Source: RH-chloro-G1 sp003670575
GTDB taxonomy: Bacteria > Chloroflexota > Dehalococcoidia > UBA2979
Direction of reading: 5' to 3'
DNA: 49,559 nucleotides
Assembly (NCBI GenBank): GCA_947499615.1
Contig: CANMOP010000016.1
Span: forward strand, 1-49,559
Shown here: in pieces, positions 35,117 through 42,640 of the stretch
How positions within the stretch are numbered: the stretch's first letter is position 1
Layout of the letters: each line of letters begins with the position of its first letter
The notes under the pieces: generated by a model
Databases searched by the model: none
What the model was told of the DNA's origin: nothing
The model's input: only the letters and a program-made list of their open reading frames with translations
Translations under genes and position numbers: made by a program

Positions 35117-35272
35117 CTAGGTGCGTTCGGAGTCGACCCCGCCGCGGCGCCGACGATCCTTGACAGTCTCCAGCGTCGGCGCGCGTCCACCGACATCCAC
35201 CTGGTCGCCGTGCACGAGACAGGTACGGGCGATCCCGAACAAGAGGTTGCCGCATCTCGGACAGGTACGCAT
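35117..35272 (-). CDS. Small CxxC protein, hypothetical
   Basis: A 51-residue frame from ATG 35272: MRTCPRCGNLLFGIARTCLV, then HGDQVDVGG and a basic end DRRRRGGVDSERT. The CPRC pair, a third Cys and a His could bind Zn. An AGAGACGAG stretch precedes the ATG by about 7 nt. An ATG 81 nt upstream in the same frame is possible. Family unknown; it is one of several tiny Cys-rich genes in this region. Confidence 0.42.
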   Translation of the reverse strand: MRTCPRCGNLLFGIARTCLVHGDQVDVGGRAPTLETVKDRRRRGGVDSERT

Positions 35273-35822
35273 CAGTGTGCTCGTCTCTTGCTGGGGGTGC
35301 TGAGATTCGGACTCCGTCGCATCGGTGAGGCCCATCGAGGCGAATCGCTCCACGCTCTGATCATTCGCTCCACATCAGCCGCCGCCGGGAAGGCGGGTGG
35401 CACGGCGTGGTCAGGGCACGATCCCCATCCACGGCTGGGCACGATGCCCACGGCAGCGTGGACATCGTCTGTGCGGCACCCACCGGTGACCCGGTCTCGC
35501 GACGCATGGATATCCGATCCGTCGATGCGGCGATCGGATCGCTGGACGTGACTCTGAGACCACATTCGGAATCGCATCGGATATCACTCGGCTGACAGCG
35601 GAACCGAGACGGTGGTCATGACCGCGGTGTCTGCACTATACACCACCGCGTCGCGGTGCCCGCCGACGCGGCCGGGCGCGCCCGTCGCCGCGGCTGGTAT
35701 GCTGTGTGGGCAGTTCCCTGGAGTCTTCTGCGCCCTGCACCTGTGCGGCGTGGCCACCCCCGGCAACGCCTACCGGAGTGGGTGCGCGCGGCATGTTGCC
35801 GCCCGCGGGATGAGGGGGAGCC
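35273..35822. other. Gap without a recognisable gene
   Basis: I see no protein I can support here on either strand; open frames exist but look like high-GC noise. TATGCT at 35699-35704 could be a -10 for the small plus-strand genes that follow. A weak dyad (CGATCCG ... CGGATCG) lies near 35518-35545. With the two gene remnants just before it, the stretch looks like decaying sequence. Confidence 0.4.
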
Positions 35823-36068
35823 ATGCAGCAACGTTTCCGCCGCCAATTGCTGGCACTGAAGCGGGCTGATCCCGGAGAGATCGAATTGGACGCGCGCTTT
35901 CAGCAGTTCATGACCGCTGTCCGCGCGGAGCCCATCGGCGAACGCCCGTCGGCCGTAGAGGTGATGGATGTGCTGCTGGCGATCAACGTGCGGCGGGAGA
36001 CGGCAACCGCGTTGAGCGACACGTACTACCAGGCGGCATGGGCAACGGCCACACCGCAAGATCGCTGA
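35823..36068 (+). CDS. Small hypothetical protein
   Basis: An 81-residue protein with no Cys: QQRFRRQLLALKRADPGEIE then FMTAVRAEPIGERPSAVEVM and a helical end. It is basic at the N-terminus and probably soluble. GGGGGAG sits just before ATG 35823. It ends two bases before the next small gene, so the two likely form an operon. Family not recognised. Confidence 0.58.
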   Translation: MQQRFRRQLLALKRADPGEIELDARFQQFMTAVRAEPIGERPSAVEVMDVLLAINVRRETATALSDTYYQAAWATATPQDR

Positions 36069-36069
36069 C

Positions 36070-36327
36070 TTGCACGTGCATCTACCCGCGATTGACTTGC
36101 ACGAACATCGCGCGAAGGCGATCAGTCAGGCGTGCCCGGATTGCGCTCGCGGGTTGCACGCGCGTGTCTACTGGCGTCGCGCCGCGCACGAGCCGCAGTC
36201 GGAGAATCGATGGGCGGCGATGATGGAATGCGTCGGCACCTGCGGGTTCCAGGAGATGAGCGAGGTAGCCGACCCCGCAGTGGAGATCTGGGGGCGCGGT
36301 GGTTGGGACATCGTGGCCGAGGCGTAA
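36070..36327 (+). CDS. Small Zn-ribbon-like hypothetical protein
   Basis: An 85-residue protein that begins at TTG 36070 (or GTG 36076), right after the previous stop. ISQACPDCARGLHARVYW and MMECVGTCGFQEM give two Cys pairs (CPDC and CVGTC) about 35 residues apart, the spacing of a Zn-ribbon. Upstream HLPAIDLHEH adds His residues. Function unknown; likely nucleic-acid or protein binding by analogy with other ribbons. Confidence 0.6.
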   Translation: MHVHLPAIDLHEHRAKAISQACPDCARGLHARVYWRRAAHEPQSENRWAAMMECVGTCGFQEMSEVADPAVEIWGRGGWDIVAEA

Positions 36328-36371
36328 CCCTCCAGGGTTTGGGCCGGGACGCGGTGTACTGATCGTGAGGT

Positions 36372-36584
36372 GTGACGGTGGCGCGGAAACAGAACTACTC
36401 CTACGAACGATTTCAGCGGCAGACCAACAAGGCCGCGAAGAAGGAGGCAAAGCGCGAGACTCGCGCGGCGCGCGGGCTACTGCCGGCCGAGGGCGGCGAG
36501 GGGCAGCCGGAGGGCGAGTCCACACTGGAGACCGTGTCCGCGAATGTCGCTGACACAGATACCGACGCTCGGGAATCAGACTGA
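36372..36584 (+). CDS. Small charged hypothetical protein
   Basis: A 70-residue protein from GTG 36372. The first half is Lys/Arg-rich and helical (NYSYERFQRQTNKAAKKEAK), the second half is acidic and probably disordered. Such charge-split small proteins are common next to ribosome or DNA-binding functions, but nothing identifies it. An alternative start is GTG 36378. Confidence 0.5.
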   Translation: MTVARKQNYSYERFQRQTNKAAKKEAKRETRAARGLLPAEGGEGQPEGESTLETVSANVADTDTDARESD

Positions 36585-36700
36585 CGGGTACACGGACATC
36601 CCCTTCCGGGGTACGGGAGCGAATGGTCGCCCTCGATCTGTGTCATGCTTTCCATAGAGGACGCCTTCGAGCGTCTGCAGTCGCAGGAGAGCAGGGACGA

Positions 36701-37066
36701 ATGACGACCACAGGAAGCGCCGGACCACAGTCGATGCGCTTCGCACTACACGAAGTGCTGTCCGGGATGCTCGCGACCACCGAGGCGGAGGACTTCTCCG
36801 ACGACCCGGCACGATTGGCCTCGATGTTCGCTGATCTGTCGGGACGCTTCACGCTGTTCGCGCCACTGTCAGTCGGCGTTGATGCTGGCGCGGTGTCGTC
36901 CGCGCTGCAGTCGCTGGAGCAGAAGAACGTGCTGACGCATGCCGATGGCCGATACACGTTGACTGAGCTGGGGCGATCCAACTGCGTCGGTAGCAAGCGC
37001 ACGCTCTTTAACCAGGGCGACCGCGAGCAGTTGGAAGAGGCCGCGCGGACCTTCGACGCGCTGTAA
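36701..37066 (+). CDS. Hypothetical protein with winged-helix-like C-terminus
   Basis: A 121-residue protein. The region DAGAVSSALQSLEQKNVLTH then ADGRYTLTELGRSNCVGSKR has the helix-turn and beta-wing pattern of a small winged-helix domain (a separate 'EKxGLI...YxLTxxG' type core), suggesting a DNA-binding or phage-like regulator. The first 55 residues are less defined. ATG 36701 is preceded by GCAGGGACGA. This is fold-level inference only. Confidence 0.6.
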   Translation: MTTTGSAGPQSMRFALHEVLSGMLATTEAEDFSDDPARLASMFADLSGRFTLFAPLSVGVDAGAVSSALQSLEQKNVLTHADGRYTLTELGRSNCVGSKRTLFNQGDREQLEEAARTFDAL

Positions 37067-37198
37067 CTGGTTCTGGCGCACCCTCCGCAGCGGTCAGCGG
37101 AGTGCCCATCGGTTGGTGTGAGTTGAATGCAGACAGATCGCACGCCACGGATGGGTGCGCCTGACACAGAACATTGTTCGCGAAGGAAGCCGGTACCT

Positions 37199-37345
37199 GT
37201 GACAACACCTGAGATGAGATGCAACGCGCGCACGGTCACCAGCGGCGCCGCGCAGCTCCGATGCGACCTGCAGACCGGGCACGATGGCAAGCACTTCGCC
37301 ACCGAGGGCGCCATTTCCATGCGTTGGGACGACTGGGCGCGATAG
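37199..37345 (+). CDS. Tiny Cys/His protein with GHxGxH motif
   Basis: A 48-residue frame from GTG 37199 with GAAGGAAG 9 nt upstream. MRCNARTVTSGAAQLRCDLQ is followed by TGHDGKHFATEG. The C...C...GHxGxH arrangement recurs in many tiny actinobacterial and phage proteins and fits a single Zn site. A longer start at ATG 37127 is possible. Function unknown. Confidence 0.55.
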   Translation: MTTPEMRCNARTVTSGAAQLRCDLQTGHDGKHFATEGAISMRWDDWAR

Positions 37346-37440
37346 GCCCTGCGCTCGGCTGCTGTTCCGAGCGGCGCACGTTCGCGAGGGCCGCACGGCC
37401 CGGACGCTGTGTTCCCGCACGGCGACGGCAGTCGAGCTCG

Positions 37441-38418
37441 CTACAACCAGTCGTTTCGACGAAACGTGGCGTAGAGCGCTCCCGAGACGGTGAGGATGAG
37501 CGCCGCCGAGAGCGCAACCCCCCATGACGATCCCGCTCCCGGGAAGGGGACGTTCATGCCGTAGTACCCGGTGATCAGCGTGGGCACCGCGATGATCGCC
37601 GCCCAGCTGGTCACCTTCTTCATGATGAGGTTCTGCCGGTAGTCGCGCAGGCTGATGTTCGTCTCAACGATGGTGCTCACCAGGTCGCGGAGCGCCTCGG
37701 AGGACTCGGAGACTCGGAGGATGTGGTCGTAGACATCCTGGTAGTACGGGTACAACTCCTCTGCCACCACACTCCGCTCCCGCCGCATGAGCGAGCTGAC
37801 GGCCTCCCGAAGCGGCACGGTGAGTCGATGGAAGCGGACCAACGCCTGACGCATCAAGAACCATGCGCGCTGCTCCGCGGGAGTGAGCGGGCGCTCTGAG
37901 AAGATGCCCGCGCTCACCTCGTCGTAATACTCGTCGAACGCCTGCACCGCGTCGAAGTAGCCATCGACCACCACGTCCAGCAGGCCGTACACCAGGAACA
38001 GCACGCCGTGCCGCGCGAGTCCGGGCAGGCGATCCCAGCGGTGGATCACGGTGTCGATGGGGAACGCATCGCCCTTGCGGACTGTGATCAGCCAACGATC
38101 GCTGATGAACGCGTCCACCTCGGTCTCTCGCAGGCGGTGATCCGCCGGCAGCACCTGGATCGCGTGGCAGGTGAGGAACATGTGACTGCCGTAGCTCTCC
38201 AGCTTCGGGCGCTGGTGCGGCTCCAGCGCGTCCTCCACCGCGAGCGGGTGGAGGCCAAGCTCGCCAGCGAGCAGTTCCAACTGCTCCTGGTCCGGATCGA
38301 GCAAGTCGACCCACACGAATGTGCTCGGATCAGCAAGCTGGTCCGAGACCTCCGACAGTGGGAAGCCTTCGGCATGGCAGGCGCCGTCGCGGTACGCGCG
38401 GGTCTGGTGGTCTGTCAT
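37441..38418 (-). CDS. corA: CorA family magnesium/divalent cation channel
   Basis: A 325-residue CorA. The cytoplasmic domain has VWVDLLDPDQEQLELLAGEL and DALEPHQRPKLESYGSHMFL; the two C-terminal helices flank the invariant YYGMNVPFPG (GMN) pore motif, and the chain ends in a basic RRNDWL tail. The protein forms a pentameric Mg2+ channel in the inner membrane. ATG 38418 was chosen because the upstream frame has no family character. It follows the deazaflavin reductase by 67 bp on the same strand. Confidence 0.95.
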   Translation of the reverse strand: MTDHQTRAYRDGACHAEGFPLSEVSDQLADPSTFVWVDLLDPDQEQLELLAGELGLHPLAVEDALEPHQRPKLESYGSHMFLTCHAIQVLPADHRLRETEVDAFISDRWLITVRKGDAFPIDTVIHRWDRLPGLARHGVLFLVYGLLDVVVDGYFDAVQAFDEYYDEVSAGIFSERPLTPAEQRAWFLMRQALVRFHRLTVPLREAVSSLMRRERSVVAEELYPYYQDVYDHILRVSESSEALRDLVSTIVETNISLRDYRQNLIMKKVTSWAAIIAVPTLITGYYGMNVPFPGAGSSWGVALSAALILTVSGALYATFRRNDWL

Positions 38419-38485
38419 TGGAGCCCCGTCCCGCCGCGCCCGTCCCGGGCCCATCTCGACCAGCCTCGGCGACCGATACGTCGCG

Positions 38486-38926
38486 TCAGCGAGGCTCCAC
38501 GCGGAAGACGGGGATGACCCGTTCCGTCCGCGTCTGGTAGCCGGCGTAATCGGGATAGGCTTCGCAGGCGACCGCCCACAGTCGCGCGCGCTCCTGTGGC
38601 TCCTCGACGAGCCGTGCACGCATCTCCATGACCTTCGCTCCGTCGCGCAGCGTGACGTCCGGGTCTTCCAGGAGGTTGTAGTACCAGACCGGGTGCTTCG
38701 GCGCGCCGCCGATGGAGGCGACGATCACGTAGTGCTGGTCGCCGTCCGCGACACGCATCAGCGGCGTCTTCCGGATGCCACCGGTTTTGCGGCCGCGGTG
38801 GGTGACGATCACGACCGGCATGCCGCGCATCGTGTTGCCCTCCCGGCCGTCCGTGGATTCGTAGAGCGCGACCTGCTCCGCGACGCGCTCGCGGGGGCTG
38901 GCGATGTAGCCGTTACCGGTGGTCAT
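38486..38926 (-). CDS. Deazaflavin (F420)-dependent nitroreductase family protein
   Basis: A 146-residue split-barrel protein of the Ddn type. VVIVTHRGRKTGGIRKTPLM, then YVIVASIGGAPKHPVWYYNL and EARARLVEEPQERARLW-type blocks are its signature, including the GRKTG motif for the F420 phosphate. It reduces quinone- or nitro-like substrates with reduced F420. Presence of this family implies that the organism makes F420. Confidence 0.93.
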   Translation of the reverse strand: MTTGNGYIASPRERVAEQVALYESTDGREGNTMRGMPVVIVTHRGRKTGGIRKTPLMRVADGDQHYVIVASIGGAPKHPVWYYNLLEDPDVTLRDGAKVMEMRARLVEEPQERARLWAVACEAYPDYAGYQTRTERVIPVFRVEPR

Positions 38927-38991
38927 GTGCGGTGCTGCCCTTCCTATTTGCAAGGTGCTTGAGGTGCGCGATGTCCGCACCGACTTCGCGG

Positions 38992-39369
38992 CTATCCGCC
39001 CGCGAGTTTGACGCGATGCCCCAGCGCCTCGAGCTTCGACTGTACGCGCTCCCGGTGGTCGCCTTGCAATTCGAGCGTCCGGCCGTCGCGAGCGCCGCCC
39101 GCGCCGCAGAGCTGCTTGAGCACTTTCAACAGCTCATCGAGGTCTGCCTCGGCGCCTGCGAGTCCGGTGATGGTGGTGGCCACTTTCCCCTTGCGCCCGC
39201 TTGTCTCGCGTCGCACACGCACCACGCCATCATCGGGCGGTGCGACCACCGGACGACCGCCGGGCTTGCCCGCACCGCGCGGCTTCGATGGGCGCGCGAG
39301 CGGCGTGGTCAGGTCGCGGACCCGGCCGCCATCGGTGGAGTAGACAAGCCTCGTGTTCTGGTCGGGCAC
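38992..39369 (-). CDS. yciH: YciH/SUI1 (eIF1-like) translation initiation factor
   Basis: A 125-residue protein. The C-terminal 80 residues VVRVRRETSGRKGKVATTIT then DLDELLKVLKQLCGAGGARDG form the SUI1/eIF1 fold with the conserved GRKGK and CGAGG blocks. The N-terminal part is Pro/Gly-rich and flexible. YciH proteins act in start-codon fidelity or stress translation in bacteria. It is monocistronic. Confidence 0.93.
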   Translation of the reverse strand: MPDQNTRLVYSTDGGRVRDLTTPLARPSKPRGAGKPGGRPVVAPPDDGVVRVRRETSGRKGKVATTITGLAGAEADLDELLKVLKQLCGAGGARDGRTLELQGDHRERVQSKLEALGHRVKLAGG

Positions 39370-39520
39370 TGCGCCGATCCCCTCTCAGCCGTGTGATCGT
39401 CCGCCAGAGGTGGATCGCCGGTCAACCGTCCGCGTGTGGAGACTGCACGTCACGAGAGTCAGTCGATCGCCTGACCGTCGGCCGAGGGGCATCGCGATGC
39501 GGACACCGGGGGAGGGAGCG

Positions 39521-39730
39521 TCAGGACGAGGCTTGCCCGGACAACGACGCATGCCCGTCTGTGGCCCGGTACGCGTGCTCGGCATCCTCGAACGCGATCG
39601 CGCGGTCACCAAAGCAGGAGCGGCAGTACGTGTCCGCATCGAACATCGTCGCGTGGTCGGCGGCCGCGTGGCCGCACGGCTCCGGGCTCGTCGATCCGTT
39701 GCTACGCCGAACGGGCACCATGCATCGCAT
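39521..39730 (-). CDS. Small Cys-rich hypothetical protein
   Basis: A 69-residue frame. PEPCGHAAADHATMFDADTY is followed by CRSCFGDRAIAFEDAEHAY, so Cys, His and a CxxC pair could form a Zn site (the CRSC motif resembles a small Zn finger). Start may be ATG 39730 or ATG 39721. Function unknown. Confidence 0.5.
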   Translation of the reverse strand: MRCMVPVRRSNGSTSPEPCGHAAADHATMFDADTYCRSCFGDRAIAFEDAEHAYRATDGHASLSGQASS

Positions 39731-39846
39731 GTCGGGATTCTAGGCGGTCACCGGCCCCGTGTGGGAGACAGGAGACCGCCGATCATCGGGTGCCCGCACC
39801 ACCTCGCGCCCTCGTGGGGCGACCGGATGGACGCGAGGGCGCCGTG

Positions 39847-40218
39847 TTACGCGAGCGATTGGTGCTTCATGCAGTAGTTGGAACCCGGCAGCGCCATGCT
39901 CTTGCACGCCGGCCCGTCACAGGTCAGCGGGCGCTCGCCAGCTGCTCGCGCGGCTCGCGGCTCATCTGCGGCGTCCTCGGGCGAGGCCACCACGGCCGCG
40001 GTAGCGACGCGCGGCTTGCGCGTGGCCGTTGAGCTGGCACCGCGTGGCGCGGGAGCGGCGGCGACCGGTGCAGCCATCGTGCGTCCGGTGCCGAAGTTGG
40101 TTACTGCCTTGCCGGAGGCAAGCATCGTGCTGTGTCGCTTGCACAACGTGCGTGACGGCGGTGCAGTCTCGGAAACACACTGGGTGCCACTGGCTGTCGT
40201 GGCTTTGCACTGCGCCAT
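39847..40218 (-). CDS. Protein with two DUF5763-like Cys/His zinc motifs
   Basis: A 123-residue protein with a similar C-x-A-...-G-x-x-C...C-x-x-H metal motif at each end: MAQCKATTASGTQCVSETAP then RTLCKRH at the start, and LTCDGPACKSMALPGSNYCM then KH at the end. The 55 residues between are Ala/Pro/Thr-rich and probably flexible. Single copies of this motif occur in small bacterial and phage proteins of unknown function. Two Zn modules joined by a linker suggest simultaneous binding of two ligands. ATG 40218 starts the first motif. Confidence 0.72.
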   Translation of the reverse strand: MAQCKATTASGTQCVSETAPPSRTLCKRHSTMLASGKAVTNFGTGRTMAAPVAAAPAPRGASSTATRKPRVATAAVVASPEDAADEPRAARAAGERPLTCDGPACKSMALPGSNYCMKHQSLA

Positions 40219-40301
40219 GTTCGGACTCCTTGCTGAGATGTGCTGTGGCCACTCAGCGTACGCCACGATCACCGATCGGCGTAGCACCCGAAACGCGGAC
40301 G

Positions 40302-40601
40302 CTACTCCTCCGCGCTGTGTTCGCTGCATGTCCCTTCGTCGGAGACGTCAATGCCACACTGCTGCAACTCGTGCTCCAGATGCTCTTTCTGATCGTCGGT
40401 CAGGACGTAGTGCTCGCCGATGCCTTCGACGAACGCGGTGAGGTTCACGACCGGCTTCGCGCAGGTGCATTCGTCGATGGCCTCCACCATGTCGGCGGCA
40501 GCGAACAGGTATGCGGGCTCGCTCAAGCCCTGCCCTTCCCGCGCGAACGTGCGCGTGAAAAACTCCGCATAGCTTGTCGGCAGGGGGCGGCGAGAGGTCA
40601 T
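40302..40601 (-). CDS. Hypothetical protein
   Basis: A 99-residue acidic, helical protein. RPLPTSYAEFFTRTFAREGQ, YLFAAADMVEAIDECTCAKP and LTDDQKEHLEHELQQCGIDV are the recognisable segments. Four Cys residues (CTC, C at 81, C at 91) could bind metal or form disulfides. It lies 83 bp upstream of the double zinc motif gene on the same strand. No family is recognised. Confidence 0.6.
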   Translation of the reverse strand: MTSRRPLPTSYAEFFTRTFAREGQGLSEPAYLFAAADMVEAIDECTCAKPVVNLTAFVEGIGEHYVLTDDQKEHLEHELQQCGIDVSDEGTCSEHSAEE

Positions 40602-40738
40602 ATGTGTGTCCTTTCGTTCGTGGGGGACGCGGGCTGCCTCGCCCGATCGAGTGGCGCGATGGGTGTGCTGCTTCGGAGCGCTGGAGGCGCTTGCCGTGGT
40701 GGCCCGCCGCTCCTGATGCGCAGCATGCTCATCGGTCG

Positions 40739-41494
40739 TCAGGCGGGCGGGGCGACCGAGAGGCGCCCGTCGACGTGATGTTTGGCGATCAGGCTGGCGA
40801 CCAGCCCGGAGGCTTTGGCTTCCTCGACGAAGGCATGCAGGAAGGCCGCACCCGCGGTGGCAGACTTGCGGATGCCGACCGCCTGCTGCACCGTCGCGAA
40901 CCGGCCATCGAGAACGCGCGAGCCGGGGATCGCTCGCGCGTCATCCACCAATCCTGCGCGCAGGCTGGCCAGCACATCGAGGTTGTCCGCCACGAACTGA
41001 GCGACGGCGCTGGCTGTGCTCTCGGTGCGCAGCAGCGTGGCGTGTGCGATGTTGCGCTCCAGCCACAGTCCGTAGGCTGCGCGACCGTACACAGAAATAC
41101 GCACGCCCTCGCGATCGACGTCGGCGATGGTCTGGATCGGGGAGCCGGCGGGTACTAGGTACGTCGCCTCGATCTCAGCGTAGGCAGGCGTGAACGCGAT
41201 GGCCTCCGCGCGCTGCGGCTCAGCACCGATCAGTCCGATGTCCCAGCGGCCGGCATCGACAGCGTCGGCGAGGGCACCGGGCGACTCGAACGGTACGAGG
41301 GTCACCGCTACGCCGAGGCGTGCCGCGATCGCGCGAGCCATGTCCGGCGCGACGCCATCCGGATCGCCATCGGCGGTGACGCCAGTGACCAGGAGGATGT
41401 TGCCCATGTTGATGCCGGCGCGCAGTACCCCCGTGGGTGCCAATTGGGTGCGCACTTCGTTCGGCACGGTCGAGGGATCAACGTCGTTTGCCAT
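40739..41494 (-). CDS. Family 3 extracellular-type solute-binding protein without a signal peptide
   Basis: A 251-residue periplasmic-binding-protein fold of the amino-acid type: GVLRAGINMGNILLV, GVAPDMARAIAARLGVAVTL, RWDIGLIGAEPQRAEAIAFT and YAEIEATYLVPAGSPI are family blocks. The N-terminus MANDVDPSTVPNEVRTQLAP has no signal sequence, and no permease or ATPase gene is nearby. It may therefore bind a ligand in the cytoplasm. An alternative start inside would not create a signal peptide either. Confidence 0.85.
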   Translation of the reverse strand: MANDVDPSTVPNEVRTQLAPTGVLRAGINMGNILLVTGVTADGDPDGVAPDMARAIAARLGVAVTLVPFESPGALADAVDAGRWDIGLIGAEPQRAEAIAFTPAYAEIEATYLVPAGSPIQTIADVDREGVRISVYGRAAYGLWLERNIAHATLLRTESTASAVAQFVADNLDVLASLRAGLVDDARAIPGSRVLDGRFATVQQAVGIRKSATAGAAFLHAFVEEAKASGLVASLIAKHHVDGRLSVAPPA

Positions 41495-41600
41495 GCGCTG
41501 AGTGTATGTTCCCGCGCGCGAGGTGTCAGGCCCGATAGTGCCCGCGCAGTCGGCGGCGGACGGTACCTCGACGATCGGATCGGCCGCTAGGCGAGCGGGC

Positions 41601-41606
41601 TATACT
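41601..41606 (+). promoter_or_regulatory. Candidate -10 box upstream of the 41682 gene
   Basis: TATACT at 41601-41606 stands out in GC-rich sequence about 76 nt before GTG 41682. No good -35 was found at the right distance, so confidence is low. Confidence 0.35.
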
Positions 41607-41681
41607 GCGGGTCTGCTACAGACGTGGTAACCGAATCGACCATGTCGACGTGGCGGGCGGGGCCTATCAGAGGAGTTCGAC

Positions 41682-42158
41682 GTGTCCATGAGCATCGAGG
41701 ATCGCGAGAAGATCGCGAAGGCATTCCAGAGCGCCATGCCCGCAGTGGCACAGCTGGTGCACCTGTACACCACGGAGGCCTCCGCGCCGGAGCGCTTCTT
41801 CCTGGGCGTGTACGACGCCGCGGATGGGGGCGCGAACTGGTTGGCGGGCGGCGAGCCCGAGGCGCGCGCGATCGCCGAGCACGAGATCCGCGTCGCCGAG
41901 TGGGTCAACGACCACGCGGCTATCGGGCGCAAGAAGGTCCGCGCAGCCCTTCGAACCGGTCGCAGCACGGGCGACGTTGCTCGTGCCGGCGAATCCTTCC
42001 TGGAGGACGAAGTGCCGTACCCGGGCGGGTGCGTCGCCGAGGTGGGCGGTCAGTCGGTGGTGGTCTCCACCAGCGGCCTGCGTGGCAACGAGGACGAGGT
42101 GTTCTCGCTGCTGCTGATCCAGTTGCTGCAGCGCGCGCTCACGCCTCCCGCAGCGTAG
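41682..42158 (+). CDS. Hypothetical protein
   Basis: A 158-residue soluble protein: SIEDREKIAKAFQSAMPAVA, then RFFLGVYDAADGGANWLAGG and GGCVAEVGGQSVVVSTSGLR. The last block, a glycine-rich strand-turn with a Ser/Thr pair, recalls GlcG/HbpS-type sheets, but the match is weak. GTG 41682 is preceded by GAGGAG with 6-nt spacing, a strong ribosome site. It is convergent with the next gene across a double hairpin. Confidence 0.68.
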   Translation: MSMSIEDREKIAKAFQSAMPAVAQLVHLYTTEASAPERFFLGVYDAADGGANWLAGGEPEARAIAEHEIRVAEWVNDHAAIGRKKVRAALRTGRSTGDVARAGESFLEDEVPYPGGCVAEVGGQSVVVSTSGLRGNEDEVFSLLLIQLLQRALTPPAA

Positions 42159-42180
42159 TCCCCGAACCGCACTGGCTGTC

Positions 42181-42236
42181 CATCTGCCCACCTCGCAGGT
42201 TTGCGAGGTGGGCAGATGCGGCTGGCGTACGCCAGC
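42181..42236. terminator. Two adjacent hairpins between convergent genes
   Basis: The first hairpin has exact 17-bp arms (42181-42197 and 42202-42218) around a 4-nt loop. Three bases later, GCTGGCGTACGCCAGC (42221-42236) is a perfect 16-bp palindrome that ends on the stop codon of the following minus-strand gene. Together they could stop transcription from both directions. Confidence 0.65.
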
Positions 42237-42562
42237 TACGAGTTCCCGACCATGATGTCGTAGGTGCAGGAGAGCACGACGGCCCTCGCCTCCGGGTCAG
42301 CGGACACGCGCTGCATGGTCTCCTCGATGTAGCGGAGGCAGCCGAACTGGTCGCCGACCGAATCGAAGTACGTCGACGCCAGGCCGAGCACCGCGTGGAG
42401 CCCGACCATGTCGCGCCTGCGCAGCGACGTCTCGATCCCGAATTCGAAGAGTGCTCGCCAGTCGTCCTCGGGCAGCGGGTGCTGCCGGATGCGCTCGTAG
42501 ACGCGATACGCCCACGACGCGATGACCGGAGGGTCTGCGACGAGCAGATCCGCGATGTCCAT
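42236..42562 (-). CDS. Hypothetical protein
   Basis: A 108-residue helical protein: MDIADLLVADPPVIASWAYR, then EDDWRALFEFGIETSLRRRD and LGLASTYFDSVGDQFGCLRY. The pattern of paired helices suggests a small TPR/SEL1-like or four-helix fold. ATG 42562 is preferred, with AGGA placed upstream; ATG 42583 adds seven residues. Family not recognised. Confidence 0.6.
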   Translation of the reverse strand: MDIADLLVADPPVIASWAYRVYERIRQHPLPEDDWRALFEFGIETSLRRRDMVGLHAVLGLASTYFDSVGDQFGCLRYIEETMQRVSADPEARAVVLSCTYDIMVGNS

Positions 42563-42640
42563 CGATCCTGTCACCTTCCGCATCCCGCTGTTGCGGTGCC
42601 TCGTGTAAACGACGTGCCGTCGATGGGTGCCGCGCGCGCC

